Assembly (NCBI GenBank): GCA_001789395.1
Contig: MFZK01000004.1
Location: 17,145-55,943 of the forward strand
Length of the DNA: 38,799 nt
Direction of reading: 5' to 3'
Origin: Candidatus Roizmanbacteria bacterium RIFCSPHIGHO2_02_FULL_37_13b
GTDB taxonomy: Bacteria; Patescibacteriota; Microgenomatia; UBA1406; HO2-37-13b
The position numbers were made by a program, and so were the translations under genes. Below, in pieces: positions 16,894 to 26,742 of the stretch. Below the pieces are notes generated by a model. It was not told the DNA's origin. It saw only the letters and a program-made list of their open reading frames with translations, and searched no databases. Within the stretch, counting starts at the first letter, position 1; each line of letters begins with the position of its first letter.

Positions 16894-19749
16894 TTAATAA
16901 TCTTTCAATGATGACTTATATGTTTTTAATGCTTTATCGGTTTTTAAATTGACTACCGTTTTGTCGGATAAGTCCCTGATTTTTATAATCTGATTCTCAG
17001 TGACTCGGCCTAAAGATAGGATATTATTACTAAACAGATTTTCAAATGCCTCCTTTTTTTCCGGTGCGATACTGATAAGTATTCTACTCGGGAATTCCGA
17101 CATGAGAATTTTTTTATCAACTTTTATATCAATGCCCAGGATTCCGGCTATAGCGCTTTTACAGACGGCAATTGCCAGGCCACCGCGATGGATGTTGATT
17201 GCTGATACGACATAATTATTTTGGATTGCAGTAAACACAGATCGGTACAGTGCCAATTGTTTTACCGGATCGAAATTATCATGATTTTCTCCTAAAAGAT
17301 ACACCAGATCCCCCGGATTTTTAAAGTCGATCGTGACGGTTTTTCTTACATCGTCAATCACCCCGATAGTTGAAATAAGTAGTGTCGGTGGTACCGAGAT
17401 TTTTACCGGTTTGCCGGTTTTATCAAAACCATTGAAATCATTAAACATACTGTCTTTTCCTGATATGAACGGTGTCCCAAATGCTATAGCCACATCATAG
17501 CACGCCCTAGCAGCCTGTTTTAGCTGATATAGCCTATTCGGATCGTCACCGCTTGACCAGCAAAAATTGTCCAATATAGCCAGATAATCAGGATTGGCTC
17601 CGACTGCAACAGCAGAGGCAATTGCAGAATCAATTGTATAGGTGGCCATATAATAAGTATCAATATCAGATAATTCCGGATTGATTCCATAAGATAATAC
17701 AACACCTTTTTGACTGTCATATAGAGGTTTAATTACGGTAGCAGAAGCATTGACCCGTCCCTTTCCATGAAGAGGGGGCAGTACAGCATTGCTTTGTACT
17801 GTATGATCAAATTGTTGTGATATAAATTCATAAGAGGTGATATTTAATCGCATCAACATTTGTTCTAAAACTGAAGTAAGGCCACTCGAGACCTTTGACC
17901 TTTGACTTTTGACTTTTGACTTTATTTTTACGCTTTTTTGCTTTTTTTTCGGTCGGCCATTATGAAAAAAATTCATATCAATATCCATAACTCGTTGACC
18001 ATTATGTTCAACAATGCATTTGCCTGAATTGGTAAATTCACCTATTACAGTTGCTTCGACACCTCTTCGCTTCATTAAACTATTAAAAGTCAACCATTTT
18101 CCTTGGGGTATAGCCAAAGTCATTCTTTCTTGCGATTCAGATACCCAAATTTGCCAAGCATGTAGTCCATGATATTTGAGAGGGACTTTATCAAGATATA
18201 CATGGCATCCACCGGTCAGTTTAGCCATCTCACCAACAGATGACGATAGTCCACCGGCGCCATTATCTGTTATCGCATGATAAAGATTTTTATCCCTGGC
18301 TTCTTTTATTATGGCGTCAGATAGCTTCTTTTGAGTAATTGGATCACCGATCTGCACTGATGATGATTGACTTTTGACATTTAATTCCTCTGATGAAAAA
18401 GTGGCGCCATGAATTCCGTCAATTCCCACCCGACCACCCACCATTACAATATAGTCTCCTGGAAGCGCTTTTTTTTCAATGGAATTTCGTTGATTAATTT
18501 TTTTAGGAATCAAACCTACTGTGCCAACAAATACTAATGGCTTTCCTCGATATCTTTCATCAAAATAAACAAATCCTAATGGTGTTGGTATTCCTGATGA
18601 ATTACCACCGACATTAACTCCTTCGACTACTCCTTCAAGAATTCTTTTAGCAGGTAATAGTTTCTCGGTTTTATTTTTATTGCGATAATAAATTGTTTGA
18701 TCAGTCGGGTCAGCAAAACAAAAACCATAAACATTGGCTATGGGTTTGGCTCCAAGTCCAAATCCTAACGTATCTCGATTGACGCCGACTATGCCGGTTA
18801 TTGCTCCACCAAAGGGGTCAAGTGCCGATGGAGAATTATGAGTTTCGACCTTATGAGTGATTAAATAATTTTCATCAAATTCAATAGCACCCGAGTTGTC
18901 AACAAAGACCGAGGCGCAGAATGGTTTATTGATTTTTAAAGTTGCTCCCTTAATATACTTTTTGAAAATTCCCTCCTTAATTTCATCCAGTGGATCATTA
19001 AAGATTGTATGTTGACAATGTTCAGACCAAGTCTGAGCAATTGATTCAAGTTCAACATCAGTTGGATTTCTTTTTAACTTTCTAAAATAATCGCGGATAG
19101 CCAGCATCTCTTTTAAATCTAAAGATAAAGGACCACGTCTTTTATTATCACCCTCTTCAATTCCTTCTTTTCCTATTCTTTCCAGTTCTTTTTTTGTGAC
19201 TTCAAGATAAACTTCTTTAACCAGTGTTTTTTTTACAATCGCTACTTTGGGAACCATCCGGGATAGACAGCGATCTTTTTTTATATCTTCAGCCGATTTT
19301 ACGACCACTCGTTGAATTAGTGGATTGTAAAGACTATCAGTAATTTTATTTATATCTTCAGCAGTTAGTTTTCCGGAAAAAAACAAAACCTGTGAAGAAT
19401 AAATATTCTCTCCTGATAAGAATGGCCTTTGGAAAAAATCTTCTAGCGTTTCTTTGGCAGTAGCGCCAACATTATCAGTCACCCCGGGTAGAAGACCGAT
19501 TTCAATACAGAAATCAAAGTCAGAGTCGATGGGTAAACTATTAATGGAATTTTTTTCTAAAATTGGATTAGTTAAAATATTGGCGGCTTTTTCGATTTGT
19601 TCGTTATTTAATATTGAATCGACAAGATATGAGTCGACAATAGTTATCTGTTTGATTTTTCCTTTTAATCCCAGAATTTCAAAATATTTTTTCTTGATAT
19701 CCGCTCGGGTATCTTTGATTTTGTAGGTAATATCAATTCGATTTATCAT
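16894..19749 (-). CDS. purL: FGAM synthase large subunit with N-terminal PurS-like region
   Basis: ETHNSPSALDPFGGA, ITDNGAGGLSSSVGEMA, ISGKDSMFND; ~190-aa N-terminal extension before the PurL core. Confidence 0.93.
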   Translation of the reverse strand: MINRIDITYKIKDTRADIKKKYFEILGLKGKIKQITIVDSYLVDSILNNEQIEKAANILTNPILEKNSINSLPIDSDFDFCIEIGLLPGVTDNVGATAKETLEDFFQRPFLSGENIYSSQVLFFSGKLTAEDINKITDSLYNPLIQRVVVKSAEDIKKDRCLSRMVPKVAIVKKTLVKEVYLEVTKKELERIGKEGIEEGDNKRRGPLSLDLKEMLAIRDYFRKLKRNPTDVELESIAQTWSEHCQHTIFNDPLDEIKEGIFKKYIKGATLKINKPFCASVFVDNSGAIEFDENYLITHKVETHNSPSALDPFGGAITGIVGVNRDTLGFGLGAKPIANVYGFCFADPTDQTIYYRNKNKTEKLLPAKRILEGVVEGVNVGGNSSGIPTPLGFVYFDERYRGKPLVFVGTVGLIPKKINQRNSIEKKALPGDYIVMVGGRVGIDGIHGATFSSEELNVKSQSSSVQIGDPITQKKLSDAIIKEARDKNLYHAITDNGAGGLSSSVGEMAKLTGGCHVYLDKVPLKYHGLHAWQIWVSESQERMTLAIPQGKWLTFNSLMKRRGVEATVIGEFTNSGKCIVEHNGQRVMDIDMNFFHNGRPKKKQKSVKIKSKVKSQRSKVSSGLTSVLEQMLMRLNITSYEFISQQFDHTVQSNAVLPPLHGKGRVNASATVIKPLYDSQKGVVLSYGINPELSDIDTYYMATYTIDSAIASAVAVGANPDYLAILDNFCWSSGDDPNRLYQLKQAARACYDVAIAFGTPFISGKDSMFNDFNGFDKTGKPVKISVPPTLLISTIGVIDDVRKTVTIDFKNPGDLVYLLGENHDNFDPVKQLALYRSVFTAIQNNYVVSAINIHRGGLAIAVCKSAIAGILGIDIKVDKKILMSEFPSRILISIAPEKKEAFENLFSNNILSLGRVTENQIIKIRDLSDKTVVNLKTDKALKTYKSSLKDY
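17890..17924. repeat. heptamer tandem array inside purL
   Basis: GACCTTT GACCTTT GACTTTT GACTTTT GACTTTA encoding VKIKSKVKSQRSKVS. Confidence 0.85.
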
Positions 19750-21049
19750 ATTTCAATGCTTGCCAACCAATATCATGTCGATAATGCATACCGGGAAAAT
19801 ATATACTTTTTTTGTTAAATGGATATTGTAGAACATGATTATAAATATCATCACACGCCTTTTGAATATTAGTAGAGTAGGACGTAATTCCAAGAACTCG
19901 TCCTCCCGAAGTTAATATATTATTATTTTCGCGTTTAGTTCCAGCATGGAAAATAGTTACATTAGATTTATTGATATTATTAAGACCATTTATTGTTTGG
20001 CCGGTTTTATACGATCCTGGATATCCAGGTGCTGCAATTACAACACATACAGAGGCTCCTGGTTTTGTTTTTACCAAATCACTTTTAAGATTCCCGTTAA
20101 TACAAGCCATCGAGAGTTCATAAAGGTCAGAGTCTAAAAGCAGCATTAAAGGCTCTGTCTCCGGATCACCGAAGCGGACATTATATTCCAAAACCTTTGG
20201 TCCGTTTCTTGTCATCATAAGTCCTGCATAAAGTACACCTTTATAAATAATTTTTTCTTGACGGAGGCCTTGTATTGTAGGTTCAAGAATTGTTTTTTGG
20301 ATGACTTTAAGGTCTTGACTTGTTATAAAAGGAACCGGTGCATAGGCTCCCATACCACCGGTGTTTGGTCCTTTATCATTATCAAAAATACGTTTATGGT
20401 CTTGAGAGGGGACAAGAGGTATGACAGTTTTTCCGTCGGTAAAAGCAATGATTGATACTTCCGGGCCTTCAATTCGGTCTTGTATGATCACTTTATTTCC
20501 TGCCGTACCAAATATTTTTTTATTCATGATGTCGTCAATAGCATCAAATGCATGTCTTTCAGACTCGGGTAAGATAACTCCTTTTCCGGCAGCTAAACCA
20601 TTGGCTTTTATAACACTTTTTTTTACTCCAATTTTCTTAAGTTTTTTTTTCGCTTCATCAGGATTCATAAACGTAAATGATCGGGGGTATGGAATGCCGT
20701 GCCGTTCCATAAAATCACAGGCAAATACTTTGCTACCTTCAAGTTGGGCGCCTTCTTTATTTGGACCAAATATTTTCAAACCCTCCTTTTCAAATTCGTC
20801 GACAATACCGTTTACAAGTGGAATTTCCGGTCCAACAAACGTTAGGTCGATTCTCTTCTCTTTTGCAAAGATGACAAGTTTATCGTTATCAGTTACATCA
20901 ATTGTTACATTATCACCAATATCTCCAGTTCCGCCATTGCCGGGAGCAAAATATATTTTCTCAACAAAAGATGATTGAGCGAATTTCCACCCCAGAGCAT
21001 GTTCTCGTCCTCCGGAACCGATTATCAGAACTGTTTTTTTTAATGACAT
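19733..21049 (-). CDS. purD: phosphoribosylamine-glycine ligase
   Basis: IGSGGREHALGWK, GPNTGGMGAYAPVP, NVRFGDPETEP. Confidence 0.94.
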   Translation of the reverse strand: MSLKKTVLIIGSGGREHALGWKFAQSSFVEKIYFAPGNGGTGDIGDNVTIDVTDNDKLVIFAKEKRIDLTFVGPEIPLVNGIVDEFEKEGLKIFGPNKEGAQLEGSKVFACDFMERHGIPYPRSFTFMNPDEAKKKLKKIGVKKSVIKANGLAAGKGVILPESERHAFDAIDDIMNKKIFGTAGNKVIIQDRIEGPEVSIIAFTDGKTVIPLVPSQDHKRIFDNDKGPNTGGMGAYAPVPFITSQDLKVIQKTILEPTIQGLRQEKIIYKGVLYAGLMMTRNGPKVLEYNVRFGDPETEPLMLLLDSDLYELSMACINGNLKSDLVKTKPGASVCVVIAAPGYPGSYKTGQTINGLNNINKSNVTIFHAGTKRENNNILTSGGRVLGITSYSTNIQKACDDIYNHVLQYPFNKKSIYFPGMHYRHDIGWQALKYDKSN

Positions 21050-21054
21050 AATTC

Positions 21055-21657
21055 TTATTTACAAAGTTTTTTTAATACGTTTATATATAATTCGTGTTCT
21101 TTGTGTTTAAGTCGACTGTACAGGCTGTCAACAGTATCGTTAGATTCTATCTTCATGAAAACTCGACCCAAAATTGGGCCAAAATCAAAATCATGCGATA
21201 AAAAATGGACTGTTGAACCGGCGTAAGATGCACCTGAATCTAAGAAATTTTGTATTGCTTTATCTGTAAATTTACCTCTATTCCATAAAGCCTTACTGCC
21301 ATCCGGATTTTTTACTCTACTGGACAATGAGTCGGGGATTAGTCCGGGATGAATATTTAGGATCTTATTTTCAAAACTATCAATAAATGAATCGGGAATT
21401 ATGAGTTTCCAGCCTGCCAAACAGATATAATCAACTTGATATTGTTTTTTAAGGATTGCTACCAAATCAGTATTCTTATCAACGATTTCATAAGGAATTT
21501 CATGTTTTCGTGCTCGCTCAAGTCCAAGCGCATCGGACGAATCAGAAAGAACCACCACAATCTTAGCTTTAAGTTCTCCTTTTTCTATCGCATTAATAAT
21601 CGCCTGTAAATTCGTACCTGTTCCGCCAGTTGATATGAGAACGGCAAGTCTTTTCAT
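21055..21657 (-). CDS. purN: phosphoribosylglycinamide formyltransferase
   Basis: GGTGTNLQAII, LAGWKLIIP, NIHPGLIP. Confidence 0.88.
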   Translation of the reverse strand: MKRLAVLISTGGTGTNLQAIINAIEKGELKAKIVVVLSDSSDALGLERARKHEIPYEIVDKNTDLVAILKKQYQVDYICLAGWKLIIPDSFIDSFENKILNIHPGLIPDSLSSRVKNPDGSKALWNRGKFTDKAIQNFLDSGASYAGSTVHFLSHDFDFGPILGRVFMKIESNDTVDSLYSRLKHKEHELYINVLKKLCK

Positions 21658-21680
21658 ATATATATAAACCGTTATTAATG

Positions 21681-21708
21681 TTTCAAGCTTCAGGTTTCAT
21701 GCTTCATG
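21681..21708. repeat. heptamer tandem array at the purF 3' end
   Basis: Minus strand CATGAAG CATGAAA CCTGAAG CTTGAAA; the first unit supplies the purF TGA. Confidence 0.75.
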
Positions 21709-23224
21709 TTGTATATCTCGGATATTCCGAGCCGTCTTTTAAAATAGGGTAAAGTCCGGTGATGCACCCGGCGCAACCACCATTAGCTAAAAAAATTTCT
21801 TTGGGATTTTCTGGCTTAATCAATTTTGATGAGGCTTTTCTGGATTGAATAAATCCTTCAGGGCTAATATAGTTGACAGATGTTGCACCGATAGCTCGCG
21901 CGATTTTTTTGGGATTGCTGTCGAATTGAGCAGCGATTAATTCGTCTCTAGTTCTCATTGATACGCCCAAATGGCATGGATACGCCACTGGTGGAAAGCC
22001 AACCATCCAATGTACCTCTTTAGCACCAAGTTTAAAAATCGCTTGAGTTAATTTTTTGGAGACATTGCCCCGGACAATTGAATCATCTCCGATCACAACA
22101 ATTGCATCTTTCCATACTTGTGGATCTGGTACTAGAGAAAGTTTACCTAATACTTTTTGAGATATAGTTTCAATTTTGTCATCTCTCATGAAAAGACGTT
22201 GCAAACCGTAAGGATCAAAATGATCCCGGAGAATTACCTGAGCGTATGGTAGACGGAGTTCATATGCGTATCCAGTCGCCAAGGCAACTCCTGAGTCTGG
22301 TACTCCAACAACAAAAGAAGCATTGGTTATAGGCATTTCCTTTGCTAAAGCCTCACCACAGCGTTTTCTAAAAAGAGAAAAAGATATCCATTGAGCGGGG
22401 TAGTCAAGATCATTATCATTTTCTCGTGTTGGTGCTTCAGAATTCGGTCTGGAAAAGTATGCCCATTCGAAATCACAGAAGTTGCCTGGTTTTGCCGTGC
22501 CGTTTCTAATTGTAGATAAACCGTTTTCATCAACTTTAACGATTTCACCCCGTTTAAGCCGTCTGATCGCTTTGACATTAATTTTACTAAGAGAGTGAGT
22601 TTCAGAGGCAAATACCCAACCACCATTTAATCTGCCCATAATTAAAGGTCTTATACCCCAACGGTCGCGAAGCGCATATAGAGAATTGTTAACACCAATT
22701 ATCAGACTAAATGCTCCGGTGACTTTGTCAACCGCGCTACAAATTTTTTCATCCCAATTATCTCCCTGACTTTGTGCAAGTAAATTGGTAAATAGATAAG
22801 TATCACTGGCGCCTTCTGGAATTGAAATATCTTTGATGAAATTTTTCATCTTATCGCAAGCTGGGAATTCCCCGTTATGAATTACAGAAACAATATTACC
22901 ATTTGGCGCTTTTGCTTGAATAGGTTGAAGATTGTGATCAATATAGTCACCTGAGGTGCCATAACGCAGATGAACCATAGTCCAAAAACTGGGATGAGTG
23001 AATTTTTCAATAACATCTTTTGTAAATGCATCTTTTAAAAGGCCAGTCCCTGTGAAACGTTTTAATCCATTTTCTGTTTGCATCGCTATCCCAGCGCCGT
23101 GTTGGCCTCGATGTTGTAATCCCGCTGCAGCAAGAAGTGCCAGCGGGAGATTAAGCGTTGGTTTAACAGTATGGATTCCTAAAATACCACATTTGTCCTC
23201 TATTGAATCTTTTAATTGGTTCAT
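21704..23224 (-). CDS. purF: amidophosphoribosyltransferase
   Basis: CGILGIH N-terminal Cys, HRGQHGAGIA, VIGDDSIVRGNVSKK. Confidence 0.94.
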   Translation of the reverse strand: MNQLKDSIEDKCGILGIHTVKPTLNLPLALLAAAGLQHRGQHGAGIAMQTENGLKRFTGTGLLKDAFTKDVIEKFTHPSFWTMVHLRYGTSGDYIDHNLQPIQAKAPNGNIVSVIHNGEFPACDKMKNFIKDISIPEGASDTYLFTNLLAQSQGDNWDEKICSAVDKVTGAFSLIIGVNNSLYALRDRWGIRPLIMGRLNGGWVFASETHSLSKINVKAIRRLKRGEIVKVDENGLSTIRNGTAKPGNFCDFEWAYFSRPNSEAPTRENDNDLDYPAQWISFSLFRKRCGEALAKEMPITNASFVVGVPDSGVALATGYAYELRLPYAQVILRDHFDPYGLQRLFMRDDKIETISQKVLGKLSLVPDPQVWKDAIVVIGDDSIVRGNVSKKLTQAIFKLGAKEVHWMVGFPPVAYPCHLGVSMRTRDELIAAQFDSNPKKIARAIGATSVNYISPEGFIQSRKASSKLIKPENPKEIFLANGGCAGCITGLYPILKDGSEYPRYTT

Positions 23225-23229
23225 AAAAT

Positions 23230-23257
23230 AAAAAATCCCGCAAAATAATTTGCGGGA
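23230..23257 (-). terminator. intrinsic terminator/attenuator in the purF leader
   Basis: Minus strand TCCCGCAAA-TTAT-TTTGCGGGA followed by T6, 6 nt before the purF ATG. Confidence 0.8.
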
Positions 23258-23319
23258 CTAATATCAAATGCCTGTTTGACTACTTTAGTCACTTTGTTGA
23301 CTTAAATTTCTAATAATAA

Positions 23320-23348
23320 ACTATAGCAAATTATTATTTATCTTACAA
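23320..23348 (-). promoter_or_regulatory. purF operon promoter
   Basis: TTGTAA (23348-23343)-17 nt-TATAGT (23325-23320). Confidence 0.6.
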
Positions 23349-23415
23349 TAACATATTATAATTTACATAATATAATTTTGATTTAATCTGATACATTCAA
23401 ACGTTGTTATTATTC

Positions 23416-23445
23416 TTGACAATAGGTGCAATAAATATATATACT
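23416..23445 (+). promoter_or_regulatory. transketolase promoter
   Basis: TTGACA-18 nt-TATACT. Confidence 0.65.
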
Positions 23446-23465
23446 AGGCTGTTCTTCGTTAAATT

Positions 23466-25463
23466 ATGTCACTCATTGATTCAAAAACTGGTAAGGTAAG
23501 AAAAAAATTCACGGTTGAAGAGCTGAAAGAAAAAGCGAATTTGATGCGGGGATATAATTTAATCGCTTTAAATTGCGCTGGATCCGGACATGCTGGGGGA
23601 ACATTGTCAATAATGGATATTGCTGCGGTACTTTATCTTGATATAGCCAGTCACGATCCAAAAAACTACACCTGGGATGATCGTGATCGAATTGTTTGGT
23701 CAGGCGGCCATAAGGCTCCAGCTTTATATGTTAGCCTGGGGATGAGTGGTTATTTCCCGATAGAAGATGTTGTAACTTTGCGAAAATACGAAAGCCCTTT
23801 TCAGGGGCATCCTCACTGGCTATATCTTAATGGAGTAGAGGTGTCGACCGGATCTTTGGGTCAGGGATTAGGGATAGGTGTTGGCATGGCTTTAAGAGCT
23901 AAGATTGATAAAAAAAACAATCGAGTCTATGTCATCACCGGTGACGGTGAATGGGATGAAGGTTCAATGTGGGAGTCGGCAATGGAAGCTAATCATTATT
24001 GTTTGGATAATTTATGTGTCATTGTTGATCGAAATATGTTGCAGATTGACGGTTCTACAGAAATAGTAATGAAACTGAAGTCAATAGAGAAAAAACTAGC
24101 GAGTTTTGGTTTTACAACGATAAGAACAGATGGTCATAATATCAAAAAAATAATCACCGCTTTTGAGCAGGCAAAAAAATCTAAAAGACATCCGACTGCG
24201 ATAATATTTGAAACGACCAAAGGCAAAGGAGCTTCTTTCATGGAAAACAAAGCCGGTTGGCATGGTAAAGCTCCAAATGATGCAGAACTTGCCCAAGCCT
24301 TAAAAGAATTAAAATTGGATAAAGTTTTAAATGTGAAAAAACTGAAAAGTAAAGCATTTAATTTTCAAAAAAAAGCCGATAAGAAAATTGATCAACTCGT
24401 TCCTAAATTCAAAAAGGATTATTTTTGGAACAAGCAAGAAAATATGAAAGTAATCATGGAGCCAACAAGATTTGGTTTCGGAAGGACTCTAGAGAAATGG
24501 GGAGATGATAAACGAATAATATGTCTGGGATTAGATATTTCAACATCTGTAACGATAAGTAAATTTTATGAAAACTTTCCCGCAAGATCAACGCGATTTT
24601 TATCAATGGGAATTCAAGAACAAAGTGCGACTACAGTTGCTGCCGGGTTAGCCAAGGAGGGAAAGTTGCCAATATTGTCTACTTACGGCGTTTTTTGTTC
24701 GCAGCGAAATGCTGACCAGATGAGAACGACAGTTTGTTATAGCAATCTTAATGTTTTTTTTGCCGGAGCCCATGGAGGAATTTCGGTCGGTCCAGATGGA
24801 GCGACACATCAGTCACTTGAAGAAATAAGCGTTGTCGGTATATTACCCAATATGCATTTAGTCGTTCCATGCGATGTCGTCGAGACACAAAAAGCTGCAG
24901 AATATCTTCTCTTTAAAATTAAAGGTCCTAAATACCTTCGCTTCGCTCGGGAAGCAACCCCGATAGTCTCAGATAACAAAACTCCCTTCATATTTGGGAA
25001 GGCGAATGTCATCCGGTACCGAGGAGTAAATAAAGATTTTGCCAAGGCTTTTGAGACTGTATTAGCTTCGAAATATAAGAATGAGAAGGAGGAAGTGGCG
25101 ATAATAGCTTGTGGTCCTGAGGTACCGGAAGCGATGCGTGCTGCCTGGATATTAAAAGAACAATATAATATTGAAACAAGAGTTTTAAATGTTCACACTG
25201 TTAAACCATTAGACAAACAGGCTATTATTCAAGTGGCCAAAGATGTAACTATTATAGTTACTGCTGAGGAGCATCAAAAAGGTGGATTTGGTAGTTTAAT
25301 CGCTGCAGCTATAATGGAGGGTAATTTATCTAAAACCCCAAAATTTGCTATGATTGGTGTCAATGATCGATTTGGGATATCAGGTGAACCTTGGGAATTG
25401 ATTAAAGCATTTGGTTTATCAGCAGAACACATAGCAGCTAAAGTTATAAAATTAAAAAAATAA
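23466..25463 (+). CDS. tkt: transketolase
   Basis: GSGHAGGTLSIMD, TGDGEWDEGSMWE (TPP motif), MGIQEQSATTVAAGLA. Confidence 0.92.
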   Translation: MSLIDSKTGKVRKKFTVEELKEKANLMRGYNLIALNCAGSGHAGGTLSIMDIAAVLYLDIASHDPKNYTWDDRDRIVWSGGHKAPALYVSLGMSGYFPIEDVVTLRKYESPFQGHPHWLYLNGVEVSTGSLGQGLGIGVGMALRAKIDKKNNRVYVITGDGEWDEGSMWESAMEANHYCLDNLCVIVDRNMLQIDGSTEIVMKLKSIEKKLASFGFTTIRTDGHNIKKIITAFEQAKKSKRHPTAIIFETTKGKGASFMENKAGWHGKAPNDAELAQALKELKLDKVLNVKKLKSKAFNFQKKADKKIDQLVPKFKKDYFWNKQENMKVIMEPTRFGFGRTLEKWGDDKRIICLGLDISTSVTISKFYENFPARSTRFLSMGIQEQSATTVAAGLAKEGKLPILSTYGVFCSQRNADQMRTTVCYSNLNVFFAGAHGGISVGPDGATHQSLEEISVVGILPNMHLVVPCDVVETQKAAEYLLFKIKGPKYLRFAREATPIVSDNKTPFIFGKANVIRYRGVNKDFAKAFETVLASKYKNEKEEVAIIACGPEVPEAMRAAWILKEQYNIETRVLNVHTVKPLDKQAIIQVAKDVTIIVTAEEHQKGGFGSLIAAAIMEGNLSKTPKFAMIGVNDRFGISGEPWELIKAFGLSAEHIAAKVIKLKK

Positions 25464-25468
25464 AAAAT

Positions 25469-26716
25469 ATGAAACCATTTTCAAAGTCTATAAATAGAAT
25501 TGGGACAGAAACAGCATTTGTTGTTGGACCAGAAATATCATCATGGGTTAAAAAAGGATTTGATATTATCAAGGTTAATATCGGTGAGCCAGGATGTAAT
25601 ATAAAAGAAGCGGCAACCAAAGCAGCAATACAATCTTTTAAACATCACGAAACACACTATATGCCCTCTGCTGGATTAACATCATTACGCACAAAAATAG
25701 CAGAATATATGAGTGCATCAAGAAAAGTTGACTATAGAAAGAATGACATTATTTTATGTCCAGGTGGTAAACCAGTCATTGCTGGGACAATTTTAATTCT
25801 AGTTAATCAGGGGGAAGAGGTTGTCTATCCAACACCCTCTTATCCGATTTATGAATCAATGGTTGATTTTGTTGGTGCTAAGGGGATACCGATTGAGATT
25901 AAAGAAGAAAATGGCTTTAATTTCGATATTAAAGATTTGAGAAAATTGGTTAATAAAAAAACAAAATTATTAATTTTGAATTCTCCATCAAACCCAACAG
26001 GAGGCGTTATAGATAAAGAAGAATTAGAAGAAATTGCCGAGTTGGCAGAGAAATACGATTTCTATATCTTAAGCGATGAAGTCTATTCTCGAATAGTATA
26101 CGGTGACGCTTTTGATAAAATATTCTACAAAGGTAATAAATTACCGATTTCACCAAGTATTGCCTCGCTAAAGAATATGTCACAACGAACAATTATTTTA
26201 GATGGATTTTCAAAAACCTATGCAATGACAGGATTGCGTTTAGGATATGTCTGTTGTAGTAATAATGACTTCATGAAACAGTTTTTAACCTACGCTATTA
26301 ATTTTTGGTCATGTCTACCACAACCGTTGATGGCAGCCGCGGAAGCAGTATTAAGCAAGGATCAAAGCGAAGCACAACATGAGATTGAACTCTATGAAAA
26401 AAAACATGATATAGCCGTTAAAATGCTCAATGAAATTGATGGTGTTAGCTGTCATAATTCATCAGGTGCGTTTTATCTTTTTCCCAATGTCACTAAAGCA
26501 TGTAAAAAACTTGGGTTCAAAGACGCCGAAGCAATGAGAAAGTATCTTCTAACTTATGATAAAAAAAATAAAAAGGGTGTAGCAGTTTTATCAAGAATTC
26601 ATTTCGGAAGACGATTGGCATCAGAAAAAGAGGAGTATATAAGGATCTCGACTGCAGGGAAAATGGATGATATTAAAGAAGGTATAAGACGCATTAAAAT
26701 AGCGATCGAAAAATGA
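25469..26716 (+). CDS. PLP-dependent aminotransferase, class I/II
   Basis: NSPSNPTGGVI, SDEVYSRIVY, DGFSKTYAMTGLRLGY. Confidence 0.9.
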   Translation: MKPFSKSINRIGTETAFVVGPEISSWVKKGFDIIKVNIGEPGCNIKEAATKAAIQSFKHHETHYMPSAGLTSLRTKIAEYMSASRKVDYRKNDIILCPGGKPVIAGTILILVNQGEEVVYPTPSYPIYESMVDFVGAKGIPIEIKEENGFNFDIKDLRKLVNKKTKLLILNSPSNPTGGVIDKEELEEIAELAEKYDFYILSDEVYSRIVYGDAFDKIFYKGNKLPISPSIASLKNMSQRTIILDGFSKTYAMTGLRLGYVCCSNNDFMKQFLTYAINFWSCLPQPLMAAAEAVLSKDQSEAQHEIELYEKKHDIAVKMLNEIDGVSCHNSSGAFYLFPNVTKACKKLGFKDAEAMRKYLLTYDKKNKKGVAVLSRIHFGRRLASEKEEYIRISTAGKMDDIKEGIRRIKIAIEK

Positions 26717-26742
26717 CATAACTAATACTTTTTTTTGAATGT

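Noticed and set aside
20421-20978. 185-aa plus-strand ORF
   Set aside because: Antisense to the well-supported purD; composition typical of a shadow ORF.
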